Below, piece after piece: positions 49,101-61,182 of a stretch of 64,000 nucleotides of DNA. Source of the DNA: Canna indica (taxonomy: Eukaryota; Streptophyta; Magnoliopsida; Zingiberales; Cannaceae); the NCBI GenBank assembly GCA_034359265.1, contig CP136898.1, forward strand, positions 1,180,501 through 1,244,500, in the 5' to 3' direction. The first letter of the stretch is position 1; each line of letters opens with the position of its first letter. The notes below the pieces were generated by a model. That model ran no database searches. It was not told the DNA's origin and saw only the letters and a program-made list of their open reading frames with translations. A program made the translations under genes and the position numbers.

Positions 49101-52100
49101 AGGCAATGAGTATGCTTATCTCACATACCTTCTCCATGAGAGAGACATAGATTTTAGCAAAGCAAGGAAAGCTAGGAACCAATGGTTTAAGAGTAATACG
49201 TGGAGCAGCAAAGATTTGCAAATCCAGCACCTGAAAATCTCAAACTGCAAAAACATTAACATGCTGGATAATTGTGCCATGACTTCAGGGTCACTGTCAA
49301 TTATCAAATGCACCCTGCAATCCTGCATTAGCATACTGGAATTGAGGACTCGATGTACCAAGAGAAAGAAAATGTGTTGGTGACCTGTACAGTCAATCTT
49401 AATCCATAGGCTTTTGCAACCACAATAACATTTGGGTTCCCAGCCCATTTCAATGATGGTTCCATAATAAGCTCCTTTTCTTCTGTAATATAGACTTTCA
49501 TTCCTGGCAGAAAGTTCATGCTTAGATAGATGCTATCAGAAAGTCAGTGGATACAATAAAGCAGGATTAGATCTGGATATCTAGAACCAAATCAGGCATG
49601 TTTTCTGTATAGGATCTTACCAAGCATGGCGACTGAGCAAACAAACTTTTTTTTGTAAAAATGCTATTCAAATGTTAAGGCTCCGGTTACTCTATATCAC
49701 TAACACGTAAGAAAGTAGAAGAAAGTAGTTTGTCGTCAATACTACGAGGGCATGTTTATTTCATGGGATAAAGGAGAATAGGATAAGCAATGAATTTTAA
49801 TTTTGTTATCCTCTCCTATCCTATCGTATCCAAAGAAATAGACGGATCCTGCTAGTTATTTTATCAATTTACTTAGTGTTGTTTACTGAACAAGATTTAA
49901 AATGTCAAAACCTTTTCAACAATTATCCTCCATAATGGCACACCTCAAACTAGAAAAATGAAGAAAAGAAATACTGTTTGTTCTTTTTACAGAAAGCTAT
50001 GTGATTTAATTTTAAAGAGTTAATAAAATGGTCGTCAACATTAGATACACCTGAAGAAAATAAATATATTACCTTGAAAAGTTGGCGGCAGTGAACCAAG
50101 AGTGAATGATTCAAATTCAACTGAATCAATTTTGTACTTTGCTGTATTCTCTGCAATAATTGGATCTGCAATTTGCTTTGCAGTTCTGCATATAGCCTTA
50201 AATAGAATAAAATTCATTACTATAATGAAAAGAAAAAGGTAGTACAAAAATCATCTAGATGGCCCTAGAATCCAGACCAACCTTATCGAGATAAGGCCAC
50301 ATCACTTCCAGAAACTTATTTAGCCAATCAATCTATAAGCAGCATGAAAACATAAGCATTACGAAAGGATCAGATTAAGACTACAATTTGTGAGTTATGA
50401 CATTCAGCTAATTCCATCCACAAGTATCAGTTCACAATAGGTAGGAATACATACGCGATCATAGTCTGGATTCTTCACCCACAGAGGAATTTCAGGAAGC
50501 ATACGGTCCAATGACTGGGTATCTTCTTCGACAAGTGGACGAATTTTAAGATCCTAATCAGGAAAATGTGCAAGACGGTAAATTATTTATTGAATGTATA
50601 AACACACAAAAATTTCTAGAATTATTGCAATAATTTATATAGTGAAATTTCATATGATGTTCGTGGATCAATATATAGTAAAATTATTTTCGATGAAGGA
50701 AAAGTTAGAGAAAGATATTCATATATGGGGAAAAAATACATGGGACCAAGATATTGGAAATAGTTACAAATAAAGGAATTTTAGGTATTAAAGAATTTTA
50801 TGTACTTAAATTATTTAATAGGTACGGTAATGGTTTATTAGGCAAATGTAACTCGAGTTTATCTAAGGAGAAGTAACAATGATGGCATTTATGCAAGATT
50901 TATTTGTAAGAAAATATAATATGAACCATTAAGCTTTTATGAGGTTAAATACTCAGCTTTTCAAATTTGAAAAGGGTAAAAAGGGTAAAAATGTGAAAAC
51001 CCCAAATATGTACATTTCAAATTGCTTCGGCATAACATACATTTGCAATTGTTGGTTTGAACCTAGAATCTCTTTCATTTTTATCATCCGGTAGTTTTAT
51101 CCCTTACAGAAAGGTAGTACATTGCCAATCGGCCCATTAGAAGAAATTATTGTCTGCTTATGACAAAGTCATTACTCTATGATTGAACATGACTTAACCC
51201 CTACTGTGATTCCCTACATAGTTTTAGAGATACTGTCAGAAAGCCACCGCATGATTAGAAGCTTTCATAAAAAGCTAAAATTGGTGGACTACTTACCAAT
51301 AATCACATTAGTTGCATGTGTTAATTCTTCTCTGCTCTTCTCATCAAGAGAACTAATACTCATTAGTAAAGCATACTTAACCTCCTTTGTGTGAGTAAGT
51401 TTTTAAGGAAACAGTAGCCAAGGCTAAAACAACAAACCATAGGCATATATCTATGTTAGAACAATACAATCTGTTTGGTGGAAAAAGGTGTAACCTTTAA
51501 CAGGAATATTGTCAATCAGCTTTCTGAATGAAAAAATACAGCTTCATTCAGTCTTGCTTACCTTCATAGGAGGAATTCACGAATTTTAAACCCAACAGAA
51601 GTAAATTACAGACAGATAATAGGACTTCTTAGCTTAGTGAGAAGGCTAATAGAGTATTAACATGGGTCTATAATTTTTCTCAACGCTGTTCTTTAATAAC
51701 ATAATTATTTGTGTCAATTTAAGTTGTAAACCTACAAAAAGAAGATAATAAACCAAACCATCATCTTCAAAATCATGATATCAAGGAACCCTCTCCGTAC
51801 AACCAGGCACTTTACTTCCCAAAAATAAGACATATCTTCTTCGCATTCTCACGTCAGAAGTCAGTTTGAGTCAACGCATTCAATTTGAATAAGAACAATA
51901 TAAAAATCAGATCTTTCTTCTAAAACGATCCCATAATAAAAGCGCTCGCTGCTGGAAAATCGGATCACGAAGCTCCATCTAACTTCTCAAAGCCTCAAAT
52001 CGTAGCAAAACAAAGTCCAATGCAAGTCATGCCAAGTCAAAAGCGGCATCACCAAAACAAGAACAGATCTAAAAGACGCATCACACAAAAACCCGGATCA

Positions 52101-52254
52101 AACGAACCACCATCTAAGACAATATCAACCCAAGCAACTGTACCTTGACATCAGAAGGCTGGAAGTAGATGAACAGGAAGTACCCGACGAGGATCCCCAC
52201 CGAAAGCCCAATTCCAAACCCGAAAAAACTCAACACTGTGCTCACAAACCCCAT
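46177..52254 (-). CDS. SYT1: Synaptotagmin, SYT1/SYT2-like (SMP plus two C2 domains)
   Basis: Plant SYT1-type proteins tether the endoplasmic reticulum to the plasma membrane and support membrane repair and stress tolerance. Twelve exons on the minus strand: 52144-52254, 50455-50553, 50282-50332, 50073-50196, 49385-49503, 49129-49230, 48934-49008, 48126-48202, 47777-48023, 47325-47669, 47053-47181, 46177-46305. The total is 1,608 nt, 535 residues. Residues 1-32 form an N-terminal membrane anchor. About 65-250 is the SMP lipid-transfer domain (ADPIIAENTAKYKIDSVEFE; LKPLVPSFPCFAKIYVSLME; GADLMAVPGLYRF). C2A starts near 254 (VKVVRANKLRKKDLLGKSDP, with DWEQ later). C2B starts near 415 (VIVHEGQDLEGKHHTNPYVR) and lacks the usual calcium-binding Asp in that loop. 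It ends LQWRTS. Intron 9 is a GC-AG intron. Members of this family are about 540 residues, so it is complete. Confidence 0.94.
46344..46570. repeat. ~126-bp tandem duplication in SYT1-like intron 11
   Basis: AGATTATTTTCAACTTT begins at 46366 and again at 46492. Each is followed by matching TTTCACCATTG or TTCACCATTG and CAGAAATGACTAA. The preceding AACAAGAAGCAAA block is also duplicated. Confidence 0.75.
47670..47776 (-). other. GC-AG intron of the SYT1-like gene
   Basis: Exon 9 must end GAACAG and exon 10 must begin GTGGGG to keep the DWEQVGKHEKMG frame. The intron then starts GCATGC and ends TTAG, which is a GC-AG pair. No in-frame GT donor is available at the junction. Confidence 0.8.
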
Positions 52255-52453
52255 CCTCCACCACTCCGCCTATCCCTTCGCATCAAAATAAAAAACACTG
52301 CAACATTTTTCTTGTTAATTCCGCAGAGGAAAAGGAAAAAACAAAAGAGGAAGAACAAAAACGAATCCAAGATCTACCTTTTAAAAACTCTTCTGATGCA
52401 TCCAAATCTGCCGTCCCATCTAAGCCTCAAAGACAAAACGTGCAGTAGTCAAG

Positions 52454-52480
52454 TTGAAGAAGAAGAAGAAGAAGAAGAAG
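52454..52480. repeat. (GAA)n microsatellite in the SYT1-like leader
   Basis: About eight to nine GAA units (CTT/TTC on the gene strand) lie about 200 bp upstream of the ATG. Confidence 0.85.
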
Positions 52481-52499
52481 GATAAGCGGAATTAAGGGT

Positions 52500-53373
52500 T
52501 TTAAAAATTAAATAGAAGTGCCGAAGGCGTGGCAACGAGTGGACCTGCGGACTGATACGTGTGGGTTAAGTCGGCAAGGCCGACATCAATACGTGACACC
52601 GTTATTTATTGATATCACGGGTCTTAGAAAAGAGATATATGAATCCATCAGCATCACTCCCTTTAAATTAACTATTTCTCTTCTTTTTTTTAAGTAACTA
52701 CTGCCAATATTCTTCGCTAAATTTATGGGTAAATTTTCGATCAATTATGCTCTTAAATTTGTTATATGAGAATTCGAACTTTTTATAGTTGGTGAATTTG
52801 ACTTATAAGGATGGATCAAAGAAGAGAATGGGTGACAAGAAAGCTGGCCTCCTCTGTCTTTTGGATGCTCTTTGCCTTCTCCTTTTTTTGGAAGGTCTAT
52901 TACTTCACTTTCTTGTTAGGAAAAGTTTAATGCTTTGGATTCATATAGGAAGTTGGAATAAGTACTCTCTGTCTTCCACTGTGTTAGGGGGTATAATAGA
53001 ACAATAATTTATAACGGGACCGCGTTGAGATCTCCTTCCGATATAAAGCGTTTTTTATTATGGAACCGCCTGAGTGGACACTCCTTGGGACGCCACCTAT
53101 TTATACCTGATTCCCAACTGGATTCTGTTAGGTGGGTCCTCCGTCTACCCCAAAACAAGGCTGAGTAAGTTGCCGGATAAAGAGGATAAATAATGTTAGT
53201 AGTGGATTTGGATATTCCTAAATTGAAAATTTGAATGGATAATATTAGCGCGCATATTGTTAGGATTGATAAGAAAAAATTTCATGAATATAAATATTCA
53301 TATAAATTCAATATGTTTTGTTCTTGCCTAAAATTGAAATGACGTGAATATATGCGTCTCTTGATCTGACGCT
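52500..53373. other. Upstream flank of the SYT1-like gene
   Basis: This is probable promoter plus spacer. A 72-codon frame at 52789-53007 shows no family motif and I do not call it a gene. Confidence 0.4.
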
Positions 53374-53381
53374 ACTCCGAT
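53374..53381. repeat. Left 8-bp target-site duplication of the hAT-like element
   Basis: ACTCCGAT, identical to 54925-54932. Confidence 0.7.
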
Positions 53382-54924
53382 TAGATATGATAATGGATCG
53401 GATACGGGGCGGATACTATATTATCTGCACCGCATATTCACATCCGCTGCGAATATGGATATTCATATCCATATTCGTATCACATTCAAATGTGGATATC
53501 TGCATTGCATCCCGTATTTGTACTGTATCTTTATATAATAAAAATAACTAAATTTGAAATAAATAAGGTAGTAATTTTCTATTTTTTTTCTTTCTCGTTC
53601 ATTTTGGACTATTCCTGCTCGTTTAATAAAAAAAGAAATTTTTATGGATATTTTTTTAAAATCATTAAATTGACTTTTATGCAATGTTCATTTACAAAAA
53701 ATTATTTTTGGGGTTTTGCATGAATGAATTTTTTAAAAATAATTTTATAAAACAATTCATTAAATAAATAGGAAATAGTCTTAAAATGGGCGAGAAAAAA
53801 TATTTCATTTTGCGCAAAAGTGCATAACTAATCACAAATTTTTTGAAAAAAAATAAAAAAATTCATGAATATCATATTCATATAAATTCATTATGTTTTG
53901 TTCTTGCCTAAAGTTGGGATAACGTGGATATGTGCATCTCTTGGTCTGGCACTACTACGATTAGCGATGATAGTGGATCGAATACGGGACGAATACTGTA
54001 TTATCCACACTGCATGTCCGCATTGCACATTCATATCTGCTGCGAATATGTATATTCATATTCATATTCGTATCACATTCAAATATGGATATTCGCACTG
54101 CATCCGCATCTGCACTGTATCCGCATATGCACTGTATCTTTATATAATAAAAGTAACTAAGTATGGAATAAATAATGTAGTAATTTTTCACTTTTTTTTT
54201 TCTCTTTCTCGCTCATTTTGGGCTATCATGCTCATTTAATAAAAGAGAAATTTGTATGGATATTTTTATAAAATTATTAAATTGACATTTATGTAATATT
54301 TATTTTAAAAAAATTATTTGGAATTTTTTATGAATGAGTTTTTTTAAAATAATTTTATAAAAATATTCATAAAATAAGTGGGAAATAGCCCTAATATTCA
54401 TTGGCCCCGCACATTGCCCCCCTCCCCTCCCCTCCCAAAACATTGGCTTCGCCCGTGGTGGATACTGTATTATTTGCACCGCACGTTCACATCCGTTGCG
54501 AATATGGATATTCATATCACATTCAAATGTGGATATCCGCATTGCATTCGTATCTGCACCATATTTTAAAAAAAATAAAAAATAAAATATTTGATAAAAA
54601 AAAATTTACATTTTAAAAATTCATAACAATTAGTAACTTACAAGGATTTTATATGTAATTTACCACAAATCTTGTATATATAATATATATTAAGTTATAT
54701 ATATGAGTAAAATGGTAATTTTTCGTAATCGAATATGTGGTGTGGATACATTGTGGATATTGTATGGATTCACATCCAAATCTGTATCTGCACCGCACCC
54801 GTGCAGATAGATTTTTTTTAATTAATATATGCATCAATATCTATTTTTATTTGCAAATATATATATCAAATACAGTGCAGATGCAATTTTTAGTTGACGA
54901 ATGCGGATAAAATTGCTACCCCTA
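53382..54924. mobile_element. hAT-like non-autonomous element with internal tandem copy
   Basis: A 1,543-bp block is flanked by a perfect 8-bp repeat ACTCCGAT, the hAT target length. The ends are TAGATATGATAATGGATCGG and, reversed, TAGGGGTAGCAATTTTATCC, only loosely inverted. The interior is built from repeated CCGCATATTCACATCC and GAATATGGATATTCATAT words and AT-rich stretches. A ~580-bp segment (about 53284-53863) is repeated at 53864-54443, including the host flank and left terminus (ACTACGAT at 53954 for ACTCCGAT at 53374). A third, deleted copy of the GC-richer core lies at 54456-54570. No transposase is present. Confidence 0.65.
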
Positions 54925-54932
54925 ACTCCGAT
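54925..54932. repeat. Right 8-bp target-site duplication of the hAT-like element
   Basis: ACTCCGAT, identical to 53374-53381. Confidence 0.7.
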
Positions 54933-55654
54933 GGGGGGACCTACAAAGATATTCTGACGCTTAAATAAAATTAAAATCAAGAGTATACCTAATGTGCGTC
55001 ATGTCTGTTTATAGTGCATGTTTGGGATGTCTCGGTGCGATGATTATGTCTTCTTGAATATCATGAGGAGGATATGACCAAAATTAGTTGAGGTTTATCT
55101 CGGAGATGTCGAACTCATTATTATCGAATCTCAGATAATTAATAAAAGATGCAGACATCCTTGTATGGCCGAGTGGAGCTTCGAGCTTGACTTGAGTCTA
55201 GTTCATGAGTGTGTGCATATTCGGGTCTGATTCAACCGGACTCAAAGTACTAGTCTGGTCCATATTTATTTAAGTCTTATAAATAAACATATGATGTAGT
55301 GCATGTTTCGAGTACTTTATTGAAATTTATTCATTTACAGATTTTAGGATATATATTTTGAGACCAATGCTGGTTTCGATTTTATGTACCCGATGTGTTG
55401 GATCCGGGATCAAAATCGATTTTAATTATTTTCTTAATTTTTTTCTCGAATCCTACCCAAATTTTATTTGAGTCTATTTGAAACATACTCGATTGGATAA
55501 GTTCCAACTAGTTTCGGATCTATTCGATGCGCATGCAATCTGCTTACTACATTTTAGAATTATCATGAGCTAAATTATCCGTCACAATTCCAATACATTA
55601 ATTTTCAATTTCGCTCTATTTTGAATAAAATACAACTGAAAAATTAAAGACCTT
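54933..55654. other. Unannotated spacer
   Basis: No gene or ordered repeat is seen. Confidence 0.4.
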
Positions 55655-55841
55655 TTTTTAAAAATCAAACTCTACTAATTTTCACAAATTGGTTATTGGC
55701 TTATTGCGGTGATCTCAACCTGAACCGGGTTGGGATTTGTGAAGCAGCTGGGTCATTGGGTCGACGGTGATCTAATATCCGGAACTCCGGTCCGGTTCAA
55801 CGTTCAAAATGAACCAAATTCTTTATTGGAAAAAACACACG

Positions 55842-55849
55842 TGTTTCCA
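55842..55849. promoter_or_regulatory. G-box (ACACGTGT), first copy
   Basis: A perfect CACGTG core palindrome within the first duplicated unit. It is a binding site type for bHLH and bZIP factors. Confidence 0.5.
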
Positions 55850-56095
55850 GTTTCCAGCCTGCCGCTTGTTTTTACTTATTCAAGGCCATGAAATTAGTCA
55901 ATGGTTGTTTCCTTGAGAGACGCACAGGTCATTTCTTAAATCAAAATCTACTATTTTTCACAAATTGGTTATTACGGCGATTTAAACCTGAACCGGTTTG
56001 GGATTTGTGAAGCATCTGGGTCATTGGGTCGACGGTGATCTAATATCCGGTCCGGTTCAATGTTCAAAATGAACCAAAATTTTTTTGGGAAAAAA

Positions 56096-56103
56096 ACACG
56101 TGT
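56096..56103. promoter_or_regulatory. G-box (ACACGTGT), second copy
   Basis: The same palindrome in the second duplicated unit, 117 bp upstream of ATG 56213. Confidence 0.5.
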
Positions 56104-56212
56104 TTCCAGTTTCCAGCCTGTTGTTTTTTACTTATTCAAGGCCATGAAATTAATCAACGGTTGTTTCCTTGAGAGACGCACAGAGAGAGAGAGAGGAGAG
56201 AGACAGTGATAG

Positions 56213-56317
56213 ATGGCCGCGCGACAACTGCGTCTATGGCTTCACCATCTTTCTCGGAAGCAATGGATGCCTGCAATGGCAACTGGCTCTCTTATAATCA
56301 TCGCCTTCCTTTACGGG
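56213..56317 (+). other. Orphan first exon with membrane anchor
   Basis: ATG 56213 opens 35 codons (MAARQLRLWLHHLSRKQ... then SLIIIAFLYG). A short basic N-terminus precedes a hydrophobic segment of about 10-15 residues, as in a signal anchor. The frame is followed exactly at phase 0 by a strong donor, GG|GTAAGA at 56318. No partner exon is identified. It could be an alternative first exon of the beta-galactosidase gene or a relic of another gene. Confidence 0.4.
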
Positions 56318-56575
56318 GTAAGACCTCAAAGCCGAGAGCAAAACGACCGAGCCTTCCCCTCCTCCCCTCTCCCCTCCTTTATAACATCCTCCCTCCTCCC
56401 ACTCTCGAATTGTCTCTTGCCTTCATATTCACCCTTCATCTCGAGGGGGAGTACCACTCCATTATCACTCTTCCATACTCCTCCTCCGCAAGAGGCCACC
56501 ATTAACACCATCACGCCTCCTCCCATATAACTATACAACACGCAGCGCCACCGCTCGAGCTGCAGAGGCACGGGG

Positions 56576-57609
56576 ATGTATTCGGAGACCGCAGCGTCTC
56601 GGGCGCTCGTCGTCCTCTTGCTCGTCATCGCCACCCTCGCCGGCACCCACGCCCACGCCCACGGTGATTCGAATGGGACATTTTACGATGGCCGGTCATT
56701 GAAGATTAATGGCAAACGAGAGTTGTTCTTCTCGGGATCGATCCATTACCCTCGAAGCACGCCCGAGGTATATAATGCATCGATGAATGCAAGGGTTTTA
56801 CGTACATTAGTTTGTTAAATGGAAATGCAGATGAGAAAATTTTAATCAAAACGTCTTCTTGGTGATGAACTAGATGTGGCCGGATCTCATCAGGAAGGCC
56901 AAGGAAGGGGGCTTGAATACGATCGAAACCTACGTCTTCTGGAACATCCACGAGCCTGTGTACGGCCAGGTACCTACGTACAAGTGTTGCTCGATATAAT
57001 GCCTGCAAGATAAATTCAACTCAATCCTCCATTTCATTTATTTATAAGTGCAAGCTGATTGCTTGAAACAGTTCAATTTCGAGGGAAGATATGACTTGGT
57101 GAAATTTCTCAAGCTGGTTAAAGAGCAAGATATGTTTGCAGTTGTCCGGTTTGGTCCCTTCGTTCAAGGAGAATGGAACCATGGGTAAGCTTTTCTTCTT
57201 CGTTTTGCCATTAAAAGGTGAAAGTAGTACTAGAAATTTGCGTACCTTCGAAGTGAAGGATGTAGATAGGAAAACAATCTTCTTAATTAATTCCATTCTA
57301 ATGTTGGCTTTCTCTGATCCATATATCGCAGAGGGTTACCCTACTGGCTCAGGGAGGTTGCCAATATCACATTCAGAACATACAACGAACCCTTCATGGT
57401 GATTATTAATTGGAAGCTCTTCTTTTGTTTATCCAAGGGATGGTAATCAGTTGTTTAATTAACATATGTCTTTGTCATTGTAGTTCCACATGGAAAGGTT
57501 TGCAAGGATGTTTGTGCAGAAGTTGAAGGATGAGAAGCTATTTATCACTCAAGGAGGTCCCATCGTTCTAGCACAGGTTCAGTAAACACATCATTAGGCA
57601 TTTCATTTA

Positions 57610-57662
<53 letters not shown>

Positions 57663-60600
57663 TTTCATTCTTTTGACAACAATAATTGCTTTCATTCTTA
57701 CTGTTAATTGTGCTTACTTTTGATCTGATTCCTCATATGATCTCGTTCACATGATAGATTGAGAATGAATACAATAATATTGCCCGAGCATTTGCCGAGG
57801 GTCATAAATACATTATGTGGGCAGCCGACCTGGCATTACGGCTAGATGCTGAAGTGCCATGGGTGATGTGCAAGCAGGATGATGCTCCTGGTCCAGTGGT
57901 ATGCTTTATCACTTATCCTTATGATAGCAGGCCTGCTCAGGAATTCAGGTTTTTGATAATTGACTAAAAAAATTTATGTAAACCTAGATCAATTCATGCA
58001 ATGGAAGGAATTGTGGAGATACTTTCAAAGGACCTAATAGCCCCACAAAGCCTTATCTGTGGACTGAGAACTGGACTGCTCAGTAAGTTTGCATGCATAT
58101 ATATACCTTTAATTCAGTAAAATGCAATTTTAAAATCCTCATTGCAGAAATAAACCTGATTGAAATAAACTTTATCTATCATAATCTTGGAATTGCATTG
58201 TACTAAAATCTCATTGTGGAAAATATTACAGGTACAGAGTTTTTGGTGACCCACCGTCCCAAAGAGCAGCAGAAGATCTCTCTTACGCTGTGGCACGCTT
58301 CTTCGCAAAGAAGGGCACACTCGTAAACTACTACATGGTACCAAAAAAATCATTTGTAAACAAGTATGATATAATAATAATTAATATAAAGTTCTTTGTG
58401 TGACATTATACTTTGGCTTATCTATTCAGTATCACGGTGGAACAAATTTTGGAAGAACAGGAGCTGCTTTTGTGATGACCAGATACTATGATGAAGCCCC
58501 ACTTGATGAATATGGTTAATTAGACCCTTATGATTCTTGATCTAGTCTTTTGCTTGATCAAATATTTCGAATTCTTTGTCTGGATCATATACAGTACATC
58601 ATTATTTTTGCTATTTTATGCTGATCCAGGTTTGAAGAAGGAGCCTAAATGGGGTCATCTGAAGGAATTGCACGCTGCATTGAGGTTGTGCAGGAAGGGC
58701 TTGCTTTGGGGAACTCCTTCACACAAAAACTATGGTAATGGTTTCGAGGTAAGAAGAGCATAACTTTTCAAGTAAATGAATATCATGTTGAGTTAGAACT
58801 CACAAACTATATATCTAAATAAGATTAATTTAATATTGATGGGATTTCTCTCCACGCACTAATCAAGATGAACTCTTGAATTCACAGGTTAGATTGTTTG
58901 AGTCATCTGAGAGCAGTACTTGTGTTGCCTTCCTCGTTAACACAAATGCAAAACTAAATGGCACTGTGAACTTTAGAGGTGTTGATTACTTTCTTCCTCG
59001 CAAATCCATCAGCATTCTGCCGGACTGCAAGACCGTCATATACAATACCCAAATGGTAACTAGAAGGATTCAATGAATTAATTTGATGAACATGTTCTCC
59101 ATTGTTAATAATCATAGCATATTGCGGGAATTAAGTGTAAATATTTTGCATCATTGCAGGTTAATTCTCAGCACAACGCCAGGACATATGTTGTATCAGA
59201 TGTGACTAACAAGAAGAACCAATGGCAAATGTACCAAGAGAACATCCCGACTTCTAAGCAAGCGACAATTAAATCAAAAGGGCCACTGGAATTATATAAC
59301 ATGACCAAAGATACCACAGATTACCTCTGGTATACAACAAGGTAAAGATTCATCTTTTCTTTTTGCACCAACAGATTTTAAGTGCTATTTATATGTCCTC
59401 ATTCCTATAATTATTATTTTTCTCTATGAAATCAACCTAAGTTGCTGCTAAACTGATGAATTTTCTTTCTCTTATACAAATGCAGCTTCAAGTTAGACGC
59501 TGAAGATTTGCCTTTCCGTAATGATATTCGTCCTGTGATCCAAGTATCAACCCTTGGTCATGTAGTGCACACCTTTGTCAACGGCGAATATGTTGGTATG
59601 TATATATCATCTATTAATTTGAGTGTCCTTTCTTTTAGAATCTAGGGTTAAACATTTATATATATATCTACTATATATCATCTCATAATTCTTGTTGAAC
59701 ACTTATTTCAGGATCTGCTCACGGAACCAAACTAGAAAAGAGTTTTGTTTGCCAAAAGCCAGTGAACTTGAAAGTAGGAACAAACAAGATTGCAGTCTTG
59801 GCATTGACTGTCGGAATGCCAGTACGTAAAAGTTATAGATATGTGTGATTGTTTAATTGTCAAGATATTATAATAGGATTAATTAAGCTATCTTAATTTT
59901 TCTCTAATGATTTAATTTGTGATGCAATTTCTCGATGCAGGATAGCGGAGCTTTCTTGGAACATAGACTTGCTGGTCTTCATACCGTAGGCATCCAAGGA
60001 CTGAATGCCGGTACACTGGATCTTAGTCAAAGCTTGTGGAGGCACCAGGTATACTTCTCAGAAACCATACGTAGCTGTTCATATATCTTCTCTCATGAAG
60101 TATCGATCGAGAGAAATTAAACACTAAGTTGAGTTGGAATTGTTCATCAACACAGGTTGGATTGACTGGAGAGAAGCTGGGGATTTTCCAAGAGCCACGA
60201 CTGGATGCTGTCAAGTGGACTGAAGCCAAGAGTGGTACTCCTATCGCCTGGTACAAGGTAAGAAAACTTAAGATAGTTAATGTGATCGAGTAGGTCAATA
60301 ACCAGCAAACTTTGATGCTTTCGTTACATAATGATGATTGATTCTCTCCAGAGATACTTTGATGCTCCTTCTGGGAATGACCCAGTTGCCTTGGACTTGA
60401 GCTCCATGACCAAAGGACAAGTGTGGATCAATGGCGAAGCCATTGGTAGATACTGGGTCTCCTACCTCAATCCTCTCGGGAACCCTTCTCAATCAGCGTA
60501 AGCAAAAAAACAAGTTCATAATTTAATCAAATGAATGATCATTTGTATATTCCAAAAACACAAGTGATTAGAAAATAGTTCAAATTATATATTTATGTTT

Positions 60601-61182
60601 CAGATACCATGTGCCACGATCCTTCTTGAAGAAGAAGGACAACCTGATGGTCGTGTTCGATGAAGAAGGTGGGAAAGTAGAGGACATTAAGATCACGACA
60701 GTGAAGAGAGACAACATCTGCGCCATCGTCTCAGACCAACACCCAGCGAGAGTTGGGTCGTGGTTGAGGGAGAACAACCAGATTCGATCCGTCGGCAACA
60801 ACATGAAACCGGAGGCGCAGTTGGAGTGTGATTCCGACAAGGTGATTCGCTCCATCGTCTTCGCCAGCTTCGGGAACCCTGGCGGCGCGTGCGGTAACTT
60901 CACTGTTGGAAACTGCCACACTCCCAAGATCAAGAGTGTGGTTGAGAAGGTAAGAAGATTAGATATATATATATATATATACTACTTTGCATCGAAGATT
61001 CTTGCTGATCCTGACTTGTTTCGAATTGATTTGGTTTGTTATAGGCTTGCTTGGGGAAGCAGTCTTGCGTGCTGCCAGTGTCGGCAAAGGCATACGACGC
61101 GGATGCTGCGTGCCCAGGGACTTTGAACACGCTTGCAGTGCAGGCTAAGTGTTCAAAGAAGGGCAAGAAGGAGAAGGCGTGA
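56576..61182 (+). CDS. Beta-galactosidase, GH35 with C-terminal lectin domain
   Basis: A secreted cell-wall glycosidase that removes terminal beta-galactosyl residues. There are 19 exons: 56576-56767, 56874-56969, 57072-57184, 57332-57398, 57484-57576, 57758-57898, 57988-58082, 58232-58337, 58430-58514, 58630-58748, 58888-59055, 59160-59341, 59486-59595, 59712-59821, 59941-60048, 60156-60257, 60352-60497, 60604-60949, 61045-61182 (2,517 nt, 838 residues). Residues 1-29 are a signal peptide ([14 protein letters not shown]). The GH35 signature [13 protein letters not shown] is at about 180-192, with the acid/base Glu at about 191. WTENWT gives the nucleophile Glu at about 261. The C-terminal 85 residues form a SUEL-type galactose-binding lectin domain ([17 protein letters not shown]). 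The size matches plant BGALs with this domain. IENEYN rather than IENEYG and the overall pattern recall the BGAL11/13/14 branch, which is an inference. Confidence 0.94.
57606..57662. repeat. (CT)n(CA)n compound microsatellite in intron 5
   Basis: A CTCTCT run passes directly into a CACACA run. Confidence 0.9.
60963..60981. repeat. (TA)n microsatellite in intron 18
   Basis: About nine TA units lie just after the donor of intron 18. Confidence 0.85.

Larger units (their letters stand above)
55655..56182 (+). repeat. ~265-bp tandem duplication upstream of the beta-galactosidase gene
   Basis: 55655-55929 and 55930-56182 are near-identical, differing by small indels. Shared segments include TTTTCACAAATTGGTTATT, GGGTCATTGGGTCGACGG, CACGTGTTTCCAGTTTCC and TTCCTTGAGAGACGCACAG. 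Each copy carries an ACACGTGT palindrome with a G-box core. The second copy ends about 30 bp before the orphan exon at 56213. Confidence 0.85.

Noticed and set aside
49741..49850. Possible MITE in SYT1-like intron 4
   Set aside because: GGATAAAGGAG...CTCTCCTATCC suggests weak inverted ends, but no target duplication or clear termini could be seen.
52789..53007. 72-codon hydrophobic frame
   Set aside because: No recognisable family, no splice partner and a composition like the surrounding spacer. Not called as a gene.
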